From contig CM059622.1 of the NCBI GenBank assembly GCA_030435675.1, forward strand, positions 4,898,001 to 4,962,000: 64,000 nucleotides of DNA. Direction: 5' to 3'. The notes beneath the pieces are model-generated. The model did no database searches. It saw only the letters and a list, made by a program, of their open reading frames with translations, and was not told the DNA's origin. This stretch comes from Steinernema hermaphroditum. Lineage: Eukaryota > Nematoda > Chromadorea > Rhabditida > Steinernematidae. Below, piece by piece: positions 1-11,652 of this stretch. The translations under genes and the position numbers were made by a program. Numbering within the stretch: position 1 is the first letter of the stretch; each line of letters starts with the position of its first letter.

Positions 1-26
1 GTTATGTAAAATACCAAAAAGGTTTT

Positions 27-107
27 GACGAGAGTGGGATTCGAACCCACGCCTCCGAAGAGACTGGTGCCTTAAACCAGCGCCTTAGACCGCTCGGCCA
101 TCTCGCC
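27..107 (-). tRNA. tRNA-Leu (AAG)
   Basis: Read on the minus strand this is an 81-nt class II tRNA. The acceptor arms GGCGAGA and TCTCGTC pair, the anticodon loop is TTAAGGC giving AAG, a long variable arm follows, and the T-loop is GGTTCGAATCC. A run of T follows the 3' end, as expected for RNA polymerase III termination. An identical copy lies at 28204-28284 on the plus strand. Confidence 0.95.
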
Positions 108-283
108 ACGTTTACGAGCATATCGGATTACGTATGGAAGCTCCACTGCATCGACATCATCAAAAGACAATTGCGATTCAAAAATCTTACAATGCTTATA
201 ATTTTTTTAGCGTGAAAAACGTGAAAAAAGAGAAATGTTTTTAAAAAATAAAATGTGAGCCAGGCGTTTAGAAAAAAGTTTTC

Positions 284-364
284 GCAGTCAGCAGGATTCG
301 AACCTACGCGGGCAGAGCCCAATTGATTTCTAGTCAATCTCCTTAACCACTCGGACATGACTGC
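284..364 (-). tRNA. tRNA-Ser (AGA)
   Basis: An 81-nt class II tRNA. Acceptor arms GCAGTCA and TGACTGC pair, the anticodon loop CTAGAAA gives AGA, and there is a long variable arm and a canonical T-loop. The copy at 30177-30257 on the plus strand has the same sequence. Confidence 0.95.
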
Positions 365-587
365 ACGTTGAACTCTGTACCAGAGATGGAATATACCCTG
401 GTATTGAGAAACGATCACTTTTTCTTTGAACAAATTTTAATTCCAGAATCGAAATACTTCCGTGTTCCATAAATGAACTCTCGCACAACCGCGATGACTA
501 GGGGTACAGACTACCATGCATAGTGTGAATGAGGAAGCCACCAAATCACAACCGTTCCTTATCAGTGAATGGGCTTCACCGGATGTG

Positions 588-660
588 GCCGCCATAGCTC
601 AGTCGGTTAGAGCGTGGGTCTAATAAGCCCAAGGTCGCAGGTTCGACCCCTGCTGGCGGC
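588..660 (+). tRNA. tRNA-Ile (AAT)
   Basis: A 73-nt tRNA with acceptor arms GCCGCCA and TGGCGGC and loop CTAATAA giving anticodon AAT. It is followed by AAATCGTTTTTG, a pol III terminator. It is one of seven tRNA-Ile(AAT) copies in the window (others at 5813, 9042, 28403, 29582, 31465 and 37491) and has the consensus sequence of the set. Confidence 0.95.
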
Positions 661-679
661 AAATCGTTTTTGATAGCTC

Positions 680-800
680 TGAGCCAGAGATGCCAACTGG
701 GCCTGAGCCGAGCCGGAGCCTCTGAGCCGAGCCCTAGCCGAGCCTGAGCCGAGCCGGGCCGGCTCGGACCACCCAGCTCGCGCTCGGCTCGTGAAACCCG
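680..800. repeat. GAGCC-rich tandem low-complexity repeat
   Basis: The 120 bases directly downstream of the tRNA-Ile are built of imperfect copies of TGAGCCGAGCC, ending in a GCTCGG-rich inverted stretch. The reading frames through it are Ala/Arg/Gly-rich and do not look like protein. The remaining bases up to the kinase gene (about 870-1200) hold nothing that I recognise. Confidence 0.7.
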
Positions 801-803
801 AGC

Positions 804-863
804 CGGTCTAATTCCCTTACCGTATTGTATTTTTCCTCCGCCAATTGACCACTCCTTAAGAAG
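804..863 (-). repeat. Dispersed repeat, copy 1
   Basis: On the minus strand a stretch beginning TAAGGAGTGGTCAATTGGCG matches, with about eight differences in 46 bases, a plus-strand stretch at 5551-5598. Both copies sit next to a tRNA-Ile gene. It may be a fragment of a mobile element; no coding potential is convincing. Confidence 0.5.
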
Positions 864-1201
864 GCGGAGCTCTTCAAGACAATTTCCTCTTAACGTCGTC
901 GTTAGCATAAAAGGTCAAACAACCATTTAGATTGCAAGTCAACAGTCAAAGTTGAAAGTTCAAACAACTGTTCTACTTTTATAAGATTACAGTACGTGCC
1001 CGATCCATCATGTCGTGGCATAACCCTTGATAACTCACATTACAGAGTTGTGACACCTGCTTATCGTAAAGGCACGATATGGTGCTAGGCACACTTTTTC
1101 GGTCGTCCTACGCATACCTGCAACACGTCCCTATGTGGACTGTTTGCACACGGATTAGCTTTGTCGTCCGATTAATTTGACGCCTCTGGCGGCGACAGCA
1201 G

Positions 1202-4166
1202 ATGACTTCATCTCGTCTATCGATCATGTTCGTCCTGTCGCTTTCCTTCTCCATTCTCCTGGCCGTTTCCTCAGGCTTCTCCCCGTGCCCTGCGAATCCT
1301 GCAGACACTGAGGCCTACTGCAATGGCACGGTTTGTCCAGCAGCATTCATTTTCGACCTTCGCAACAACCACTACAACTACACGTATCATTTCTTCAAAA
1401 TGAAGTTTTCCGAGTCGAACCTTCTGTTCTCTCAGTGGACCCTTCAACCATCGGTTCCAATCGAATTTGTCGCCTTCATCCACGCTACAAGCACCTACAT
1501 AAGTGAGCTTCGCATAAAACATTCTAAAGTAATGCAATATTTAGATTTTCAGATCCCTTGGGTTGAAAACCACACGGAGAGTTTGGAGTACATCGAACAG
1601 CAGCTGGAGAAATGTAAATACGTGAAAAACAACATCTACAACAGCGTGTTCAAGAAAAAAATCGCTGACTATATTATCGGACCCAGCACGGCCGTATCTG
1701 CCTATGAGCTGAGCTATACGGCCGTCATCTTCGACAGCACAACAGGAAACATCAATGACATTCTGTATAACACGAGTTTTCGACCAACACTGCGTACGGT
1801 AAGAGAAAGACTTGAATTGCCTTGATTCAGAATAGATTCACGTGACCATGATGAAAACATCGATGACCACTAATATATGTAGTTGTACTTAAACTTCTAG
1901 CAATTTACTCCATTTTATCAACATCTGCAGTGGGCAGAAATCTTCTGAAATAGATCTTATTCGGCAATCGGTTATGGTATCAAAGTAGTTGATGTGTGAT
2001 CCTAGGATTTGCCTAAAACGTGAAGCATGGATTCACGCAGAGAAGAATCAATTTACACGGGTGGGACATCTGATCATGTTAGGCATGAGATGCTACTCAT
2101 TATCAGCGAAAAGCAACTTGAACGTACTTCTTTCTTTAATTTTTGGATTTTCGGACTTCGCACGAAGGTAACCAAATTTAATAGGTTATGTTACACGTTA
2201 TCTAGGGGCATTACTCTGTGCCGATTGGGCATCAAAGTTCAAGTTCATTTTCCGACAGGCTAGGCCAGTTTTCTATAAACTGCACAGCTCTTTGACTTTC
2301 CTCAATGATGTGTAATGGAGCAGATAACGTCAGACAAGCTTCAATGATAAGACAAGCCGACAGTCCTCAACACTATCCAGCAAAGTCCATTTCCTTGATA
2401 TTTTGCGAGCTGCTCATTGCTCCCTAGTTGACTTCCCAATCCTTTGATTTTGTATTTTTCATTTTTAAAATTTTCTATGTGTAATGGAGCAGATAACGTC
2501 ATTTAAATATGACCAAAACAGCCTACGACCCTAAGGTAACCATTTGATTTTTGGTAGGAGGTGGTAGACCAGTGCCCATCCAAATTTCACCACATGAACA
2601 CGGCTACCCTGACGAACTTTAGCTTTACTTTTTAGCACAACGTTGACATTGTCCTGTTGAACACTTCGCGGCTCTACTATTCGAAAGAGGAAATTTACGA
2701 CACTCTAACATCACACTTTCTGGCGAACGAGAGTGATCCGTCGACAAGGGCCAACCATGTAATCCACATAGGGAACACAATAAACAATACGAATTGGAGT
2801 GAAGATTACGGTATCTTCAGCAGCAGCTCTCAAGCAAGTATGCCATTCAATTTGACTTTTATGTACTACACAAAGAGGAATTTTAGTGCTGCTCACAAAA
2901 ATACAACCTTACTCTGGTAACTCTGATCGTTCTGATCGGGCCGGCATCATCATAGCCGTGTCCATCCTGGCTGTCATCGTTTTTATCATTTTTCTGGGCG
3001 CCGTAGTTGTGGTGTACATTTGGTATAAGAAGAAACGACTGCAAGTTTTCCGAGAAGCCCACGAGTTGGACGTAGAAGAGGTTGATGAAGGTCAGAAGAG
3101 ACTCCAGATTATGCTTGCCGATTTGGATATATGCTATGATGAGATGCTTGGAAAGGGATCTACTGCCATGGTCTGCAAGGCACATCTGAAGACAGTGGCC
3201 CCACTTCACAAAATTCAAAATTCTGTGAGCACGGCTAGATTCAGCAACTGCACTGTGGCTGTAAAGGTAGGACGACGTGGAAATGTCGGTATTTTATATT
3301 TCTTAGCTACCTACGACGTACACATACGAAGAAATCATCGTTACCACAAGAGAACTGGAAGCATATAGAAGGCTAAAATATCACGACGACATACTCGCTT
3401 GTCTTGGATGGGTTCAAGTTGACTCCAGAAGGTGTCTGGTATTTGACTTGGTACCTGGCGGAGATCTTCGGAAGTATGTTGTGTCTCAAAGGGATCAGGC
3501 AAAAGAAGAATTCGACGAGCGGGAGTTTCTACATATATTTAGACAGATCTGCCAGGGGATGGTAGGTTTCCTCTTCTTCTGATGGAAAGACGTTTTTCTG
3601 TAGACCTACGTCGCCCAGTGCAAAATGGTTCATCGTGACTTGGCCGCGAGGAATGTGCTCCTCACAGCCGACAAGAGAGCCAAGGTTTGAGATTAATTCC
3701 ATGCCCCACTGAGAGAAAGCCTTGAAGATAAGCGACTTCGGACTCTGCTGCGACTGCGATGAGACGTTCACCTACACGGCGACCCTCTCCAAACGACTTC
3801 CCATCCGATGGCTCTCCCTCGAGGCGCTCGTCGACCGCGTCTTCTCCGAGAAGTCCGACGTGTAAGCGCCTTCTTGCATGGCCCTAAGGCAGTCTTCCTA
3901 GGTGGTCCTTCGGAGTGCTCCTCTACGAGGTGTTCTCCAAGGGCGTCACTCCGTATGCGGCGCTCTCCAACGCCGAGATCGTCGACTTCCTTTCCGCCGG
4001 AGAGCGCCTCGAGAGACCGCCGTTCGCCTCCGACGACGTCGCCGAAGTGATGTGCTCCTGTTGGGAAGAGGACGTCTCCAGAAGGCCCTCCTTCGACCAG
4101 CTCTCCAGGACCTTCGAGACGATGCTCGAGAAGGGCGCCGAACACTACGGTTATCTCCTCGCATAA
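1202..4166 (+). CDS. Receptor tyrosine kinase, nematode KIN-16-like architecture
   Basis: Seven exons by my reading: 1202-1798, 2636-2837, 2887-3266, 3307-3561, 3604-3684, 3728-3861 and 3902-4166, giving 637 residues; all phases agree. An N-terminal signal peptide (about 1-26) precedes a short, N-glycosylation-rich ectodomain of roughly 255 residues with no domain I recognise. One membrane segment lies at 286-311, followed by a basic stop-transfer. The kinase domain has the glycine loop GKGSTAMV (355-362), VAVK with Lys393, HRDLAARN (488-495), DFG (508-510) and the APE-region equivalent IRWLSLEAL. HRDLAARN is the receptor-tyrosine-kinase form of the catalytic loop, so the enzyme should be active. 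A short ectodomain and short tail resemble the expanded nematode KIN-15/KIN-16 group; the ligand is unknown. The first intron (837 nt) is far longer than the other five (38-49 nt) and could hide a small exon. Confidence 0.88.
2308..2501 (+). repeat. 25-nt direct repeat in kinase intron 1
   Basis: The same 25 bases, beginning ATGTGTAATGGAGCAGATAA, occur at 2308-2332 and 2477-2501, 169 bases apart, within the first intron of the receptor kinase gene. Confidence 0.8.
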
Positions 4167-4867
4167 TATATTTTTTGTTTATTTTGGTATACATTGTAGC
4201 TCAATAGAGACTGTTTTACTTTTTAACACTTACTCTTCACAGTAGTCATTTTTAGTGACAATTACGAAAACTCGTTTTGACATAATTCCTTAGCGTCAGC
4301 GTCATAATTTTTCACTTTGGTTATAAATCAAGATTTCAACTTTTTTCCACGGATTCCACCCATCACTGCAGTTTCGAAATCATTAATTGAAACTCGCTCT
4401 GGACAGCGGAATGTCCCGCCGGGCGATCAATCAAGAAAATTAGCCGCGGTTACCATTAGCAAACGGAGAAACGCGCGCTCGAATTAATTAGAGCTGTAAA
4501 TGGTGTTGTGCTCATCAAATGGCTTTCCATCACGCTCGTGTTTAGTCATCCCTTAAGTCTAGCAAGTTGCACAATGTTGGTAAATGCCAACGTAGATATG
4601 TCGGACAGACTTTGTCCATTTAACGGAATTGCTTTTAAGCTCAGGGCTGCGCATGTTGAAGGCTGACAGGCGATAAAAGGGTATTAATGATTAAGGAGCC
4701 GCAATCCACTTAAGCGCTTGTGTAAACAGATATCTGGGAAAACGTGGTCGCTAATCGAGATTTGTAAATAGTAGGATATGCAAATGGACGATGGCGAAAA
4801 GTGGATCAGCGAATTCTGAAAAAAAAAAGACTCAAAAATGATGACGGGTAGAGATGCAAAAGAAATT
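4167..4867. other. Intergenic, no gene seen
   Basis: The stretch between the kinase stop codon and the tRNA-Tyr has no long ORF with an ATG and no splice-consistent exons. A homopurine patch of A near 4818-4828 is the only local feature. Confidence 0.6.
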
Positions 4868-4951
4868 CCAACCAGCCGGATTCGAACCAGCGACCTAAGG
4901 ATATCTGGACAACACTACAGTCCTCCGCTCTACCAACTGAGCTATGGTTGG
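4868..4951 (-). tRNA. tRNA-Tyr (GTA) with intron
   Basis: An 84-nt gene with acceptor arms CCAACCA and TGGTTGG. The anticodon GTA is at 4916-4918 (minus strand). A 12-nt intron, TGTTGTCCAGAT, lies at 4903-4914 one base 3' of the anticodon, the canonical position for tRNA introns. Removing it leaves a normal 72-nt tRNA with anticodon loop CTGTAGA. Confidence 0.95.
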
Positions 4952-5812
4952 ACGCTAGCTTGAGATAGTCGTTGCACATGAGAGTAACACGTTCTATTTG
5001 CTTTTTTCACATTACGACACAGTTGGTAGACTGGTATAGAAAAAAGTGTAGTGTTGGCCGGATATTCTTTGATCGTCTGCTTAGATCAGCTCAAATCTGG
5101 TTGGTTGCAGTTTCTTTCTGATTCTTCTAGTTCCAGTCTTCTTTTAGGTTCGCCATCCAGTCCTTTACTGGATAAATAGAATATCTGACTTCCATTCTCA
5201 TCAACATTCCTTTTGGCTGCACTTGGAATAAGATTTCCAATAAATCCCCTTCACTGCAATGTTTACAAAACGATTCCCGCGCATCCCTAATCCCCCTGGA
5301 GAGCTTCGCGCTTGCATAAATTACGTAATTCATGCAACTAAGGTCCTTGCACTCAATCGGCGATCTCAATTTCCGCGCGCGGGAGGCACTCACTCGTGCC
5401 CTAATAGGATCAGAAACGCTTTTGTCACTTCGCTTCCGTTCTTTTGCCCGTAGATCACATCACATCACGGCAATTATGCGCGCGCGAGTTATTTAAACGC
5501 CATTTAATCTTTCGAATTCGCAGCGGAGCGCATCTTCGCGCGCGCCGCCCTCCTAAGGAGTGGTCAGTTGACGGAGGAAAAGTACAATGGAGTAAGGAGG
5601 AAGGAGGAAGCGGGACTGGTTAGGCGAGGGGAAAGAGCAAGACCTGTTGATTTAGCTGTGAATGATATAATGTACATAGATGTGTCAGTTACACAAAAGA
5701 GGACAAGAAGAGGCAACATACGAGAGAACTAGGATGGCAGCGCATGTAAAAGGGCTAAAGCTAAAGTCACAAGGGATCCAGGGGACAATACCTGTCAGTT
5801 CAAAACGATTTT
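4952..5812. other. Intergenic with dispersed repeat fragment (copy 2 at 5551-5598)
   Basis: There is no supported gene. The segment 5551-5598 is the plus-strand partner of the repeat at 804-863. CG-rich alternating patches (CGCGCG) occur at about 5477-5545. ORFs here start at non-ATG codons or overlap the flanking tRNA. Confidence 0.55.
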
Positions 5813-5885
5813 GCCGCCAGCAGGGGTCGAACCTGCGACCTTGGGCTTATTAGACCCACGCTCTAACCGACTGAGCTATGGCGGC
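5813..5885 (-). tRNA. tRNA-Ile (AAT)
   Basis: A 73-nt minus-strand tRNA identical in sequence to the copy at 588-660, with anticodon AAT. A T-run follows its 3' end (AAATCGTTTTG). Confidence 0.95.
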
Positions 5886-6663
5886 CGTAGTTGGACAAAC
5901 CCGCTTCCTTTTAATGAGCAGTTGATCAACGTTGTCGCCATTGATACAAGAAGTATGGAATCGATGAATCGAAAACTTTCTTTACGGCTTCGCCCGAGAA
6001 TTCTAAGACTTTGTTGACCACTGACGCTCAAAATAACATCAACTGGGAGAATTTGATGTGGAAGAACTGGTAAACAAATTTTGGCCGAATGTGTGAGAAA
6101 CTGACGCGAAGCTTTCTTCTCTGTCAGTGTGACGGATTTAGCCAAAAGAATGACACAGGATCAATTGTATGCTTCAAAGGTGCCACTTCCTAAGGTCTAA
6201 ATTCAAACAGCTGCATGAAGTTCGTGTTTCAAGCATATCTCAGTCCTATGTTCCCAGATTTCTGTTTGCATAAGGTCCTAAGCGGGTTCGCCTTCTTAAT
6301 TATTAATGCCCTTTCCCGTTTTACAGCTGCGCTTATGCCCTCGTACACGCTTAACCCCCTCGTTCACCTCGATATCCTTAAGAGCTGTAGGTCATAAAAT
6401 CGCTGCAACTCTCGGTCCATTAAAACGGCGACTTCCAACCCCTTCAAGCGCCATTTAATCCCTCAAAACGCAGTGACGGTGACCGCACGCACTCCTAAAG
6501 CGAACGCCCGCCCACTGGCGCGCGCAAAAAGCACAATGGAGCGATGATTGCGTATTAGCCGCGCGCTGTGGAGGAAGGCCGGAGCGATCCTTCCCGTAGA
6601 TGCCCTCAGGCAGTCCGGGAGTCGACGCCGCCACCGCCGCCGAATGCATTATTGCGCATCTCA
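5886..6663. other. Intergenic, probable 5' region of the ZP gene
   Basis: No gene is supported. The last 200 bases are GC-rich and lead into the first exon of the ZP-domain gene; I see no clear TATA box. Confidence 0.5.
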
Positions 6664-9600
6664 ATGTCATCTCGACAACGGACGTCGACTTCGTTAGCCT
6701 CCTCGGCGCCGAGGACCCTTCGAGTGCTCCTCGTTAGCCTCTTAGCGGCGCTTTTGGATTCCGTCGGCGGAAATGAAGTCGTCGGAGAGCCGTTTATTAG
6801 GTAATAAATTTGGAGTAGATTCCGTTTTTTGGGGAAAGGGATTAATCGTAGTGATGGGTTTTTGGCTTTTAAGGGTAATGGTGTTTGCCGAAGACACTGA
6901 CTACAGCTGGTTGAGTGACTCATAATCATTTTAGAAAACATAGGTACTTGTTTAGCTTTATCGTAGCATCTTAAAACTATATCCGCTTGAAGTTAAACGT
7001 GTATGAAAAGAATGATCTATGGAATTATAGGTGAACCCCGCACGTTGCTCATTGATACTCGGATGACAGAAGCTGTGATTAGTTGTTTTCGTTTCCTGAA
7101 ATCTGACATTCTGTGGAAATAACAAACAAAAAAGGCTTGACGTGAAACGTTACTGACTCTTAATTCAATGGAGTTCCCTCATGCAAGGACTTGGAAAGCC
7201 TGTAAATTCGGTCGTTTATCTGTAAACAAGTCTTCGATGACGAGTCTATAAGCTTCTAAACGTTAATCCAATTAGGGAAGTTCCAAAAGCGCGTCGCTCG
7301 TCATCGTAATGCCCACTGTTACGACGCTGACTAATTACTGTTCAAAAGTGGTTTCGCGGTTTACAAAACTAGATCTTCTTAAAGACACGTTCAGGTGTTG
7401 CATGCGAGCGAGAGTGGAACGAAACGGGATTAGCGAGATCTGCAGGAAAGTTGATTTTGTGCAAAAACAACCAAAAGAAACCCATGGGAAATTCTTGGTT
7501 ATTCGGGTTTTTATGGATAAGGATAGAGGGAGATCTATTTACAAATAAAATTTGTTAACATTGTACCTTTTTTGGATGAGAAGCACCCCTATCTGAGACC
7601 AGTAATCCGATTGAAAAGCCACGTCTGCATGTGAGATCTTTGTCACTACCGATTACCGCTTATTAATTGCCGTGATGGGCAAGTAATTGAAGGAACATAT
7701 GTCACTCACGACCAGATGGCTAATAAACGCTTTGTCCGGAACATCTCCACGGAACGCGCGTAAAGTCAATAAATCATGGCCTGATAAGGATCTGACACTC
7801 CGTCCGGTTTAAGAGCTCCGAAATTTGCATGAAGAAACATGCCGATATTGAGTGGCCTGTGTCGATAAGATCTAAAAATCGGATAACCGAATTTTTCGAT
7901 TGCACTTTTCTGTCAACGATTTTTTCACATTTTGCTAGAAGACAGGTGGCATCTCCTTCTTGTTCAAATGTAACATTTCAGCTGCGCCGCCGACGCGATC
8001 TACGCGAAATGGAGGACGAACACCACTTTCACTGGACACGTAAACGTGCGGTCCACGCCTAATCGCTTTTGCTATCAAGTCCTCGTGACAAACAACCAAA
8101 TCGAACTCCTTGTTCCCCATCGCGAGTGTAACGTCAACAGAATACGTTCGCTCAACCCTCCGGGGATCATCCTGGAAACGTCCGTTCTCATATCGTTCCA
8201 TTCGGAATTCGTCACCGAAGGCGACAGAGTCTACGTATTGAAATGTTTCCATACGAGACCGCAAAAGTCGCATGAGAAGCTGGAAGACGGTAGGCCCCAT
8301 AAGGAGGTCGTGGAAGCGCCCAAGACGAATGTTGATTGTCAGTATAATGTGAAGAATGCAGTGAATGGTGAAGTTGCGAAGAGGCTGATCATAGGAGAAA
8401 AGGTAACTAGAAATATGTCACCAATTATAGTCCAGTTGTGAAGTTTCCACAAAATTCATTGATGTGTGTGCAGAAACTAGGGAATTTTCTATAATAATTC
8501 AAACTCATATCCATGAAACTTCTTCATATATGACGATCTTCAAGACTAAACTTTCCATCCTTCGAATTTCCGTTTATGGAACTTCCACACTTCGACCTTC
8601 TGATCAATCTCCTAATTAGCCTTCCACTGTACAACTCTAACACATTTTCCACCCTCACACCTCCCGCCAACGATCGATAAATAATTCAAACCTTCCGGTG
8701 ACCGGAATAAATAGCCCATTAAAGCCATTAAGTCACCCTAGCCGAGCGCTAATCGCCGCGCAATTTAGGTGTTCCACGAGTGGAGTTGCGAAGGTGCGCG
8801 GGACGATCAATGTCTTCTCGTGACAAGCTGCTTCCTTGTAACGCACGACTCGAAGCACAAGCTCGTCGACGCTTCCGGGTGCTCGATGGACAGAACGATC
8901 GTGCCCGAGTTCGAATATGTCAATAATGTGAGTTGCATGTTTGATGAGGGCAGAACATGTCAAAAGGATGCAATTACATGGGAATCAAGAATGAACGGTG
9001 ACATTCTGACATGTGAATATGTAACGATGTAAAAACGATTTGCCGCCAGCAGGGGTCGAACCTGCGACCTTGGGCTTATTAGACCCACGCTCTAACCGAC
9101 TGAGCTATGGCGGCTACGACCACCGCCTATCACATCTGCTGATAACCAGAGATGGGTTCGGTTTCCAGGTCTTTTGGGTTTCGGGTCCGGTTTCATTCGG
9201 ATCTTCTCTTTAAAAAGGTGAAAACCAATTTGAGCCCAATATTCTCAAAGTGTTGTTTACCAGTGAACGTTACGAACAACATCAAGCGTGAAGCTAATTT
9301 GATATGTAATGGTTGGTAAACAAATTTGGGACGAGTGTATGGTGCAGCGTGGGGCGGGTTTCCTCTATAGAACCTGCGTTTCACAAAGAAACAATTTTCA
9401 GAAGTATAACACACTGTTTCTAGTGATTTTTATCTATTGGGTTAGTGCATTGAAAATGGGCCACTTGGTAAACATTCATTTTTTTCTATCATGTTTACAT
9501 TTTCGATAAAATCGATGGGCGCGTTGTGGAGTACAGTTAACTCTCACCTCATACTATGATTGCCCATTGCAGGCTTGTCCATTAAAATCTTAAATCCAGA

Positions 9601-10717
9601 ACTTCACCTTTTGAGCGCACTTCTTGCAGTTTTTTCTCTTTTCTTTTTTGACTGCCCACAGCTGTAATATCTCGCGCAGCCGAGGTTCGCAATTATCGGG
9701 ATTGTGACCGCATCGCCATCGGGACGTTGCGATTTCGCGCTCTAATTAGCGAAAAACAATAATTGCGGTTCGGCAGCCGCTTCCACGGCCTACGTTCACG
9801 CCCTAGTCGCGCTTACGTCACAGCTTGCAACCTTTAATTCAAATAAAAAAAAACAAGAACTTAATTATGCAGTGGCGTAGGATAGGGGTCACTTCAATCT
9901 GAAACGGAAAATGGTGACTATTCGACATTATGATGAAGGGGCAATTTGCAACTGAGAGGGCTGTCAAAGGGAGCGGAAAGGTAGAAAACTGAATAAATAA
10001 TTGCAAGAAGAATACAGTTTTTGAGCGGTTCCTAGACCGCCTAATGTTGAAGTGTATTCCTAGTGGAGTATTCCGTGTATTATGGCAATCTGAATATTAG
10101 CATAACTTTGATTTTGGGAAACCTCAGAAACATGAGTAGTATGGAATGTATAGTGATTGGCTTACTGCTTCCAGTCTTACGTTGGCCAGCTCATCTCCGT
10201 GTTCGGGATCGCCCAGAAACCCTTCGTGCACTTCCAGTGTCAACTAAGCCTTGTCGACTCGGTGAAAGGTCTCTGCCCGATCCCTGACTGCGAGAAGGAC
10301 CCTTCTCCGAAAGCACCCCAGAGGTACGCATTCGCACTTCTCTCATCTGACAAAGCGTTCAGACGCGACATCGCCTCCTATCTTCTTCACTCGAACGCGT
10401 CCATACTGGACGCACTTAGCCAACGCGTGGAGATCCTGGAAGTGGGCGCGGAGCGACGAAGCTCCTCCGACGAAGAAGCACCTTCCTGTGGCCGGAAGTC
10501 CAGCGCTCCGAGCACCGAGATCCGAAGGGCGCAACCGCCCGAGGGCACCGTTTGCGTCTCGAAGATCTCCTTCGGCGCGGTGGCGATTGCGACGATCGCG
10601 GTGAGACCGATGGTATCGCAAAAGAAATGTTTCCTCTGCAAACAGGTTGCCATCTTCACGCTCGTCGTCGTTCTGGTCGCCATGGTTCAACGCTTCAGGG
10701 GGTCCCACGACTACTGA
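6664..10717 (+). CDS. ZP-domain (cuticlin-like) membrane-anchored protein
   Basis: Four exons: 6664-6800, 7982-8402, 8769-8927 and 10175-10717, with consistent phases, encode 419 residues. Exon 1 carries a signal peptide (hydrophobic run LRVLLVSLLAALL) and ends in NEVVGEPFI, matching the start of nematode cuticlin ZP domains. Exon 2 then has the ZP-N part, with CNVNRIRSLNPPGI and ISFHSEFVTEGDRVY as close cuticlin hallmarks. Exon 3 carries FHEWSCEGA and ASGCSMDRTIV, and exon 4 FVHFQCQLSL and CPIPDC. A C-terminal membrane segment lies at about 397-410 with a short tail. Such proteins are secreted by epidermis or other epithelia, cleaved before the membrane anchor and polymerised into the cuticle or apical matrix. 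I saw no perfect furin site; ERRSSSDEE is the nearest basic stretch. The ATG at 6664 is the first in frame. Introns 1 (1181 nt) and 3 (1247 nt) are unusually long for this window. Confidence 0.87.
9042..9114 (-). tRNA. tRNA-Ile (AAT), inside intron 3 of the ZP gene
   Basis: Consensus 73-nt tRNA-Ile(AAT) lying antisense within the third intron (8928-10174) of the ZP-domain gene. It is intact, with paired acceptor arms and a canonical T-loop, and a T-run follows (AAATCGTTTTT). Confidence 0.95.
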
Positions 10718-11466
10718 GGGATGGGATAGGATCGATTAGCATGAGGTCGATTTTGTCGTAAGTCTTTAGTGGGGTAGGGTTAGTTTAAAATATAGAAAAT
10801 GTATATATAATACAGATGCAAGCATCACTGCCCTTTAATGGGATGCTTGTGGTAGAGACTATGGGAATGAGGTCGAATAGCTTCCATGTAGGGTTAGTTC
10901 AGAGAGGTGGAGTAGATTTTTATATGATCTTTTTCTGGAAGTGTTAGGTGTGCCGCTTCTAAGGAAGAAGAAGGTAATTCTTCAGTTCTCGGTAATCTTG
11001 AATGGCATGCTTCACGTGGGCAGCTTAGCAAACCATCCCAGAGTCCATTCTCCCATCTGGATTCAAAATCAGTATCCATAGTGAGCGATAAAAGTAATGT
11101 TATTAAGTTAAGTTGTTTTCATCCAACCTAAGCCGACGTGAATAACAGATGAACGTTATTTTTACGTCTTTCCATGCTGTACTCAACAATTACATCACTT
11201 ACTTTCAGGTAGCTCCACTTCGCCAAAAGTGCCAAACGGGTAATTAGAAAACATTTGTTTGTTCTCGCCACAAATTCCTAATAAACCAGTTCTTCTTCTC
11301 GCCCTTGCGGAGGTCAACACTTTGCCGACGGGAATTCAAATGTTGCTTTGAGTGAACCGCAAAAAACCAGTTCGCACCATTTTCAACTAATGGGCGTTGG
11401 AAGTGTGGATTAGCGTAAGTGGAAGGGATTTATTGGAGTTCTACATAAATACGGATCGTACGGGAC
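10718..11466. other. Intergenic between convergent genes
   Basis: Contains the 3' flanks of the ZP gene (plus) and of the small acidic peptide gene (minus, AATAAA complement at 11429-11434). No other gene is seen. Confidence 0.6.
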
Positions 11467-11652
11467 TCAGTGCAGATATTCGTCGGTTCTGAGTTCTTCC
11501 TCGATGGAAGGGTCCAAGTAGTCGACGTAGGAAGGATCAGGTTCCGTGGGTCCCTCACTTGATAAGTCGTAGAAGTCGTATTCGGACAGCTTTAGGGCGT
11601 ATTTTGCGCTGACGAGGACTAGGAAAAGAGACAAAAGGATCCATAACCGCAT
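11467..11652 (-). CDS. Small acidic secreted peptide, 61 residues
   Basis: A single-exon ORF from ATG 11652 to stop 11467. A clear signal peptide (MRLWILLSLFLVLVSA) is followed by a 45-residue mature part rich in Asp, Glu, Tyr and Pro, with YDFYDL and SYVDYLDPSIEEEL. It has no cysteines. The frame stays open upstream, but the signal sequence argues for this internal ATG. A poly(A) signal lies 33 nt beyond the stop (11429-11434, minus). Function is not recognised; acidic Tyr/Asp-rich peptides can be sulfated or matrix-bound, but that is speculation. Confidence 0.6.
   Translation of the reverse strand: MRLWILLSLFLVLVSAKYALKLSEYDFYDLSSEGPTEPDPSYVDYLDPSIEEELRTDEYLH

Noticed and set aside
576..908. 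110-codon minus-strand frame across the tRNA-Ile and GAGCC repeat
   Set aside because: It reads through a tRNA gene and low-complexity repeat; the repeat explains the open frame.
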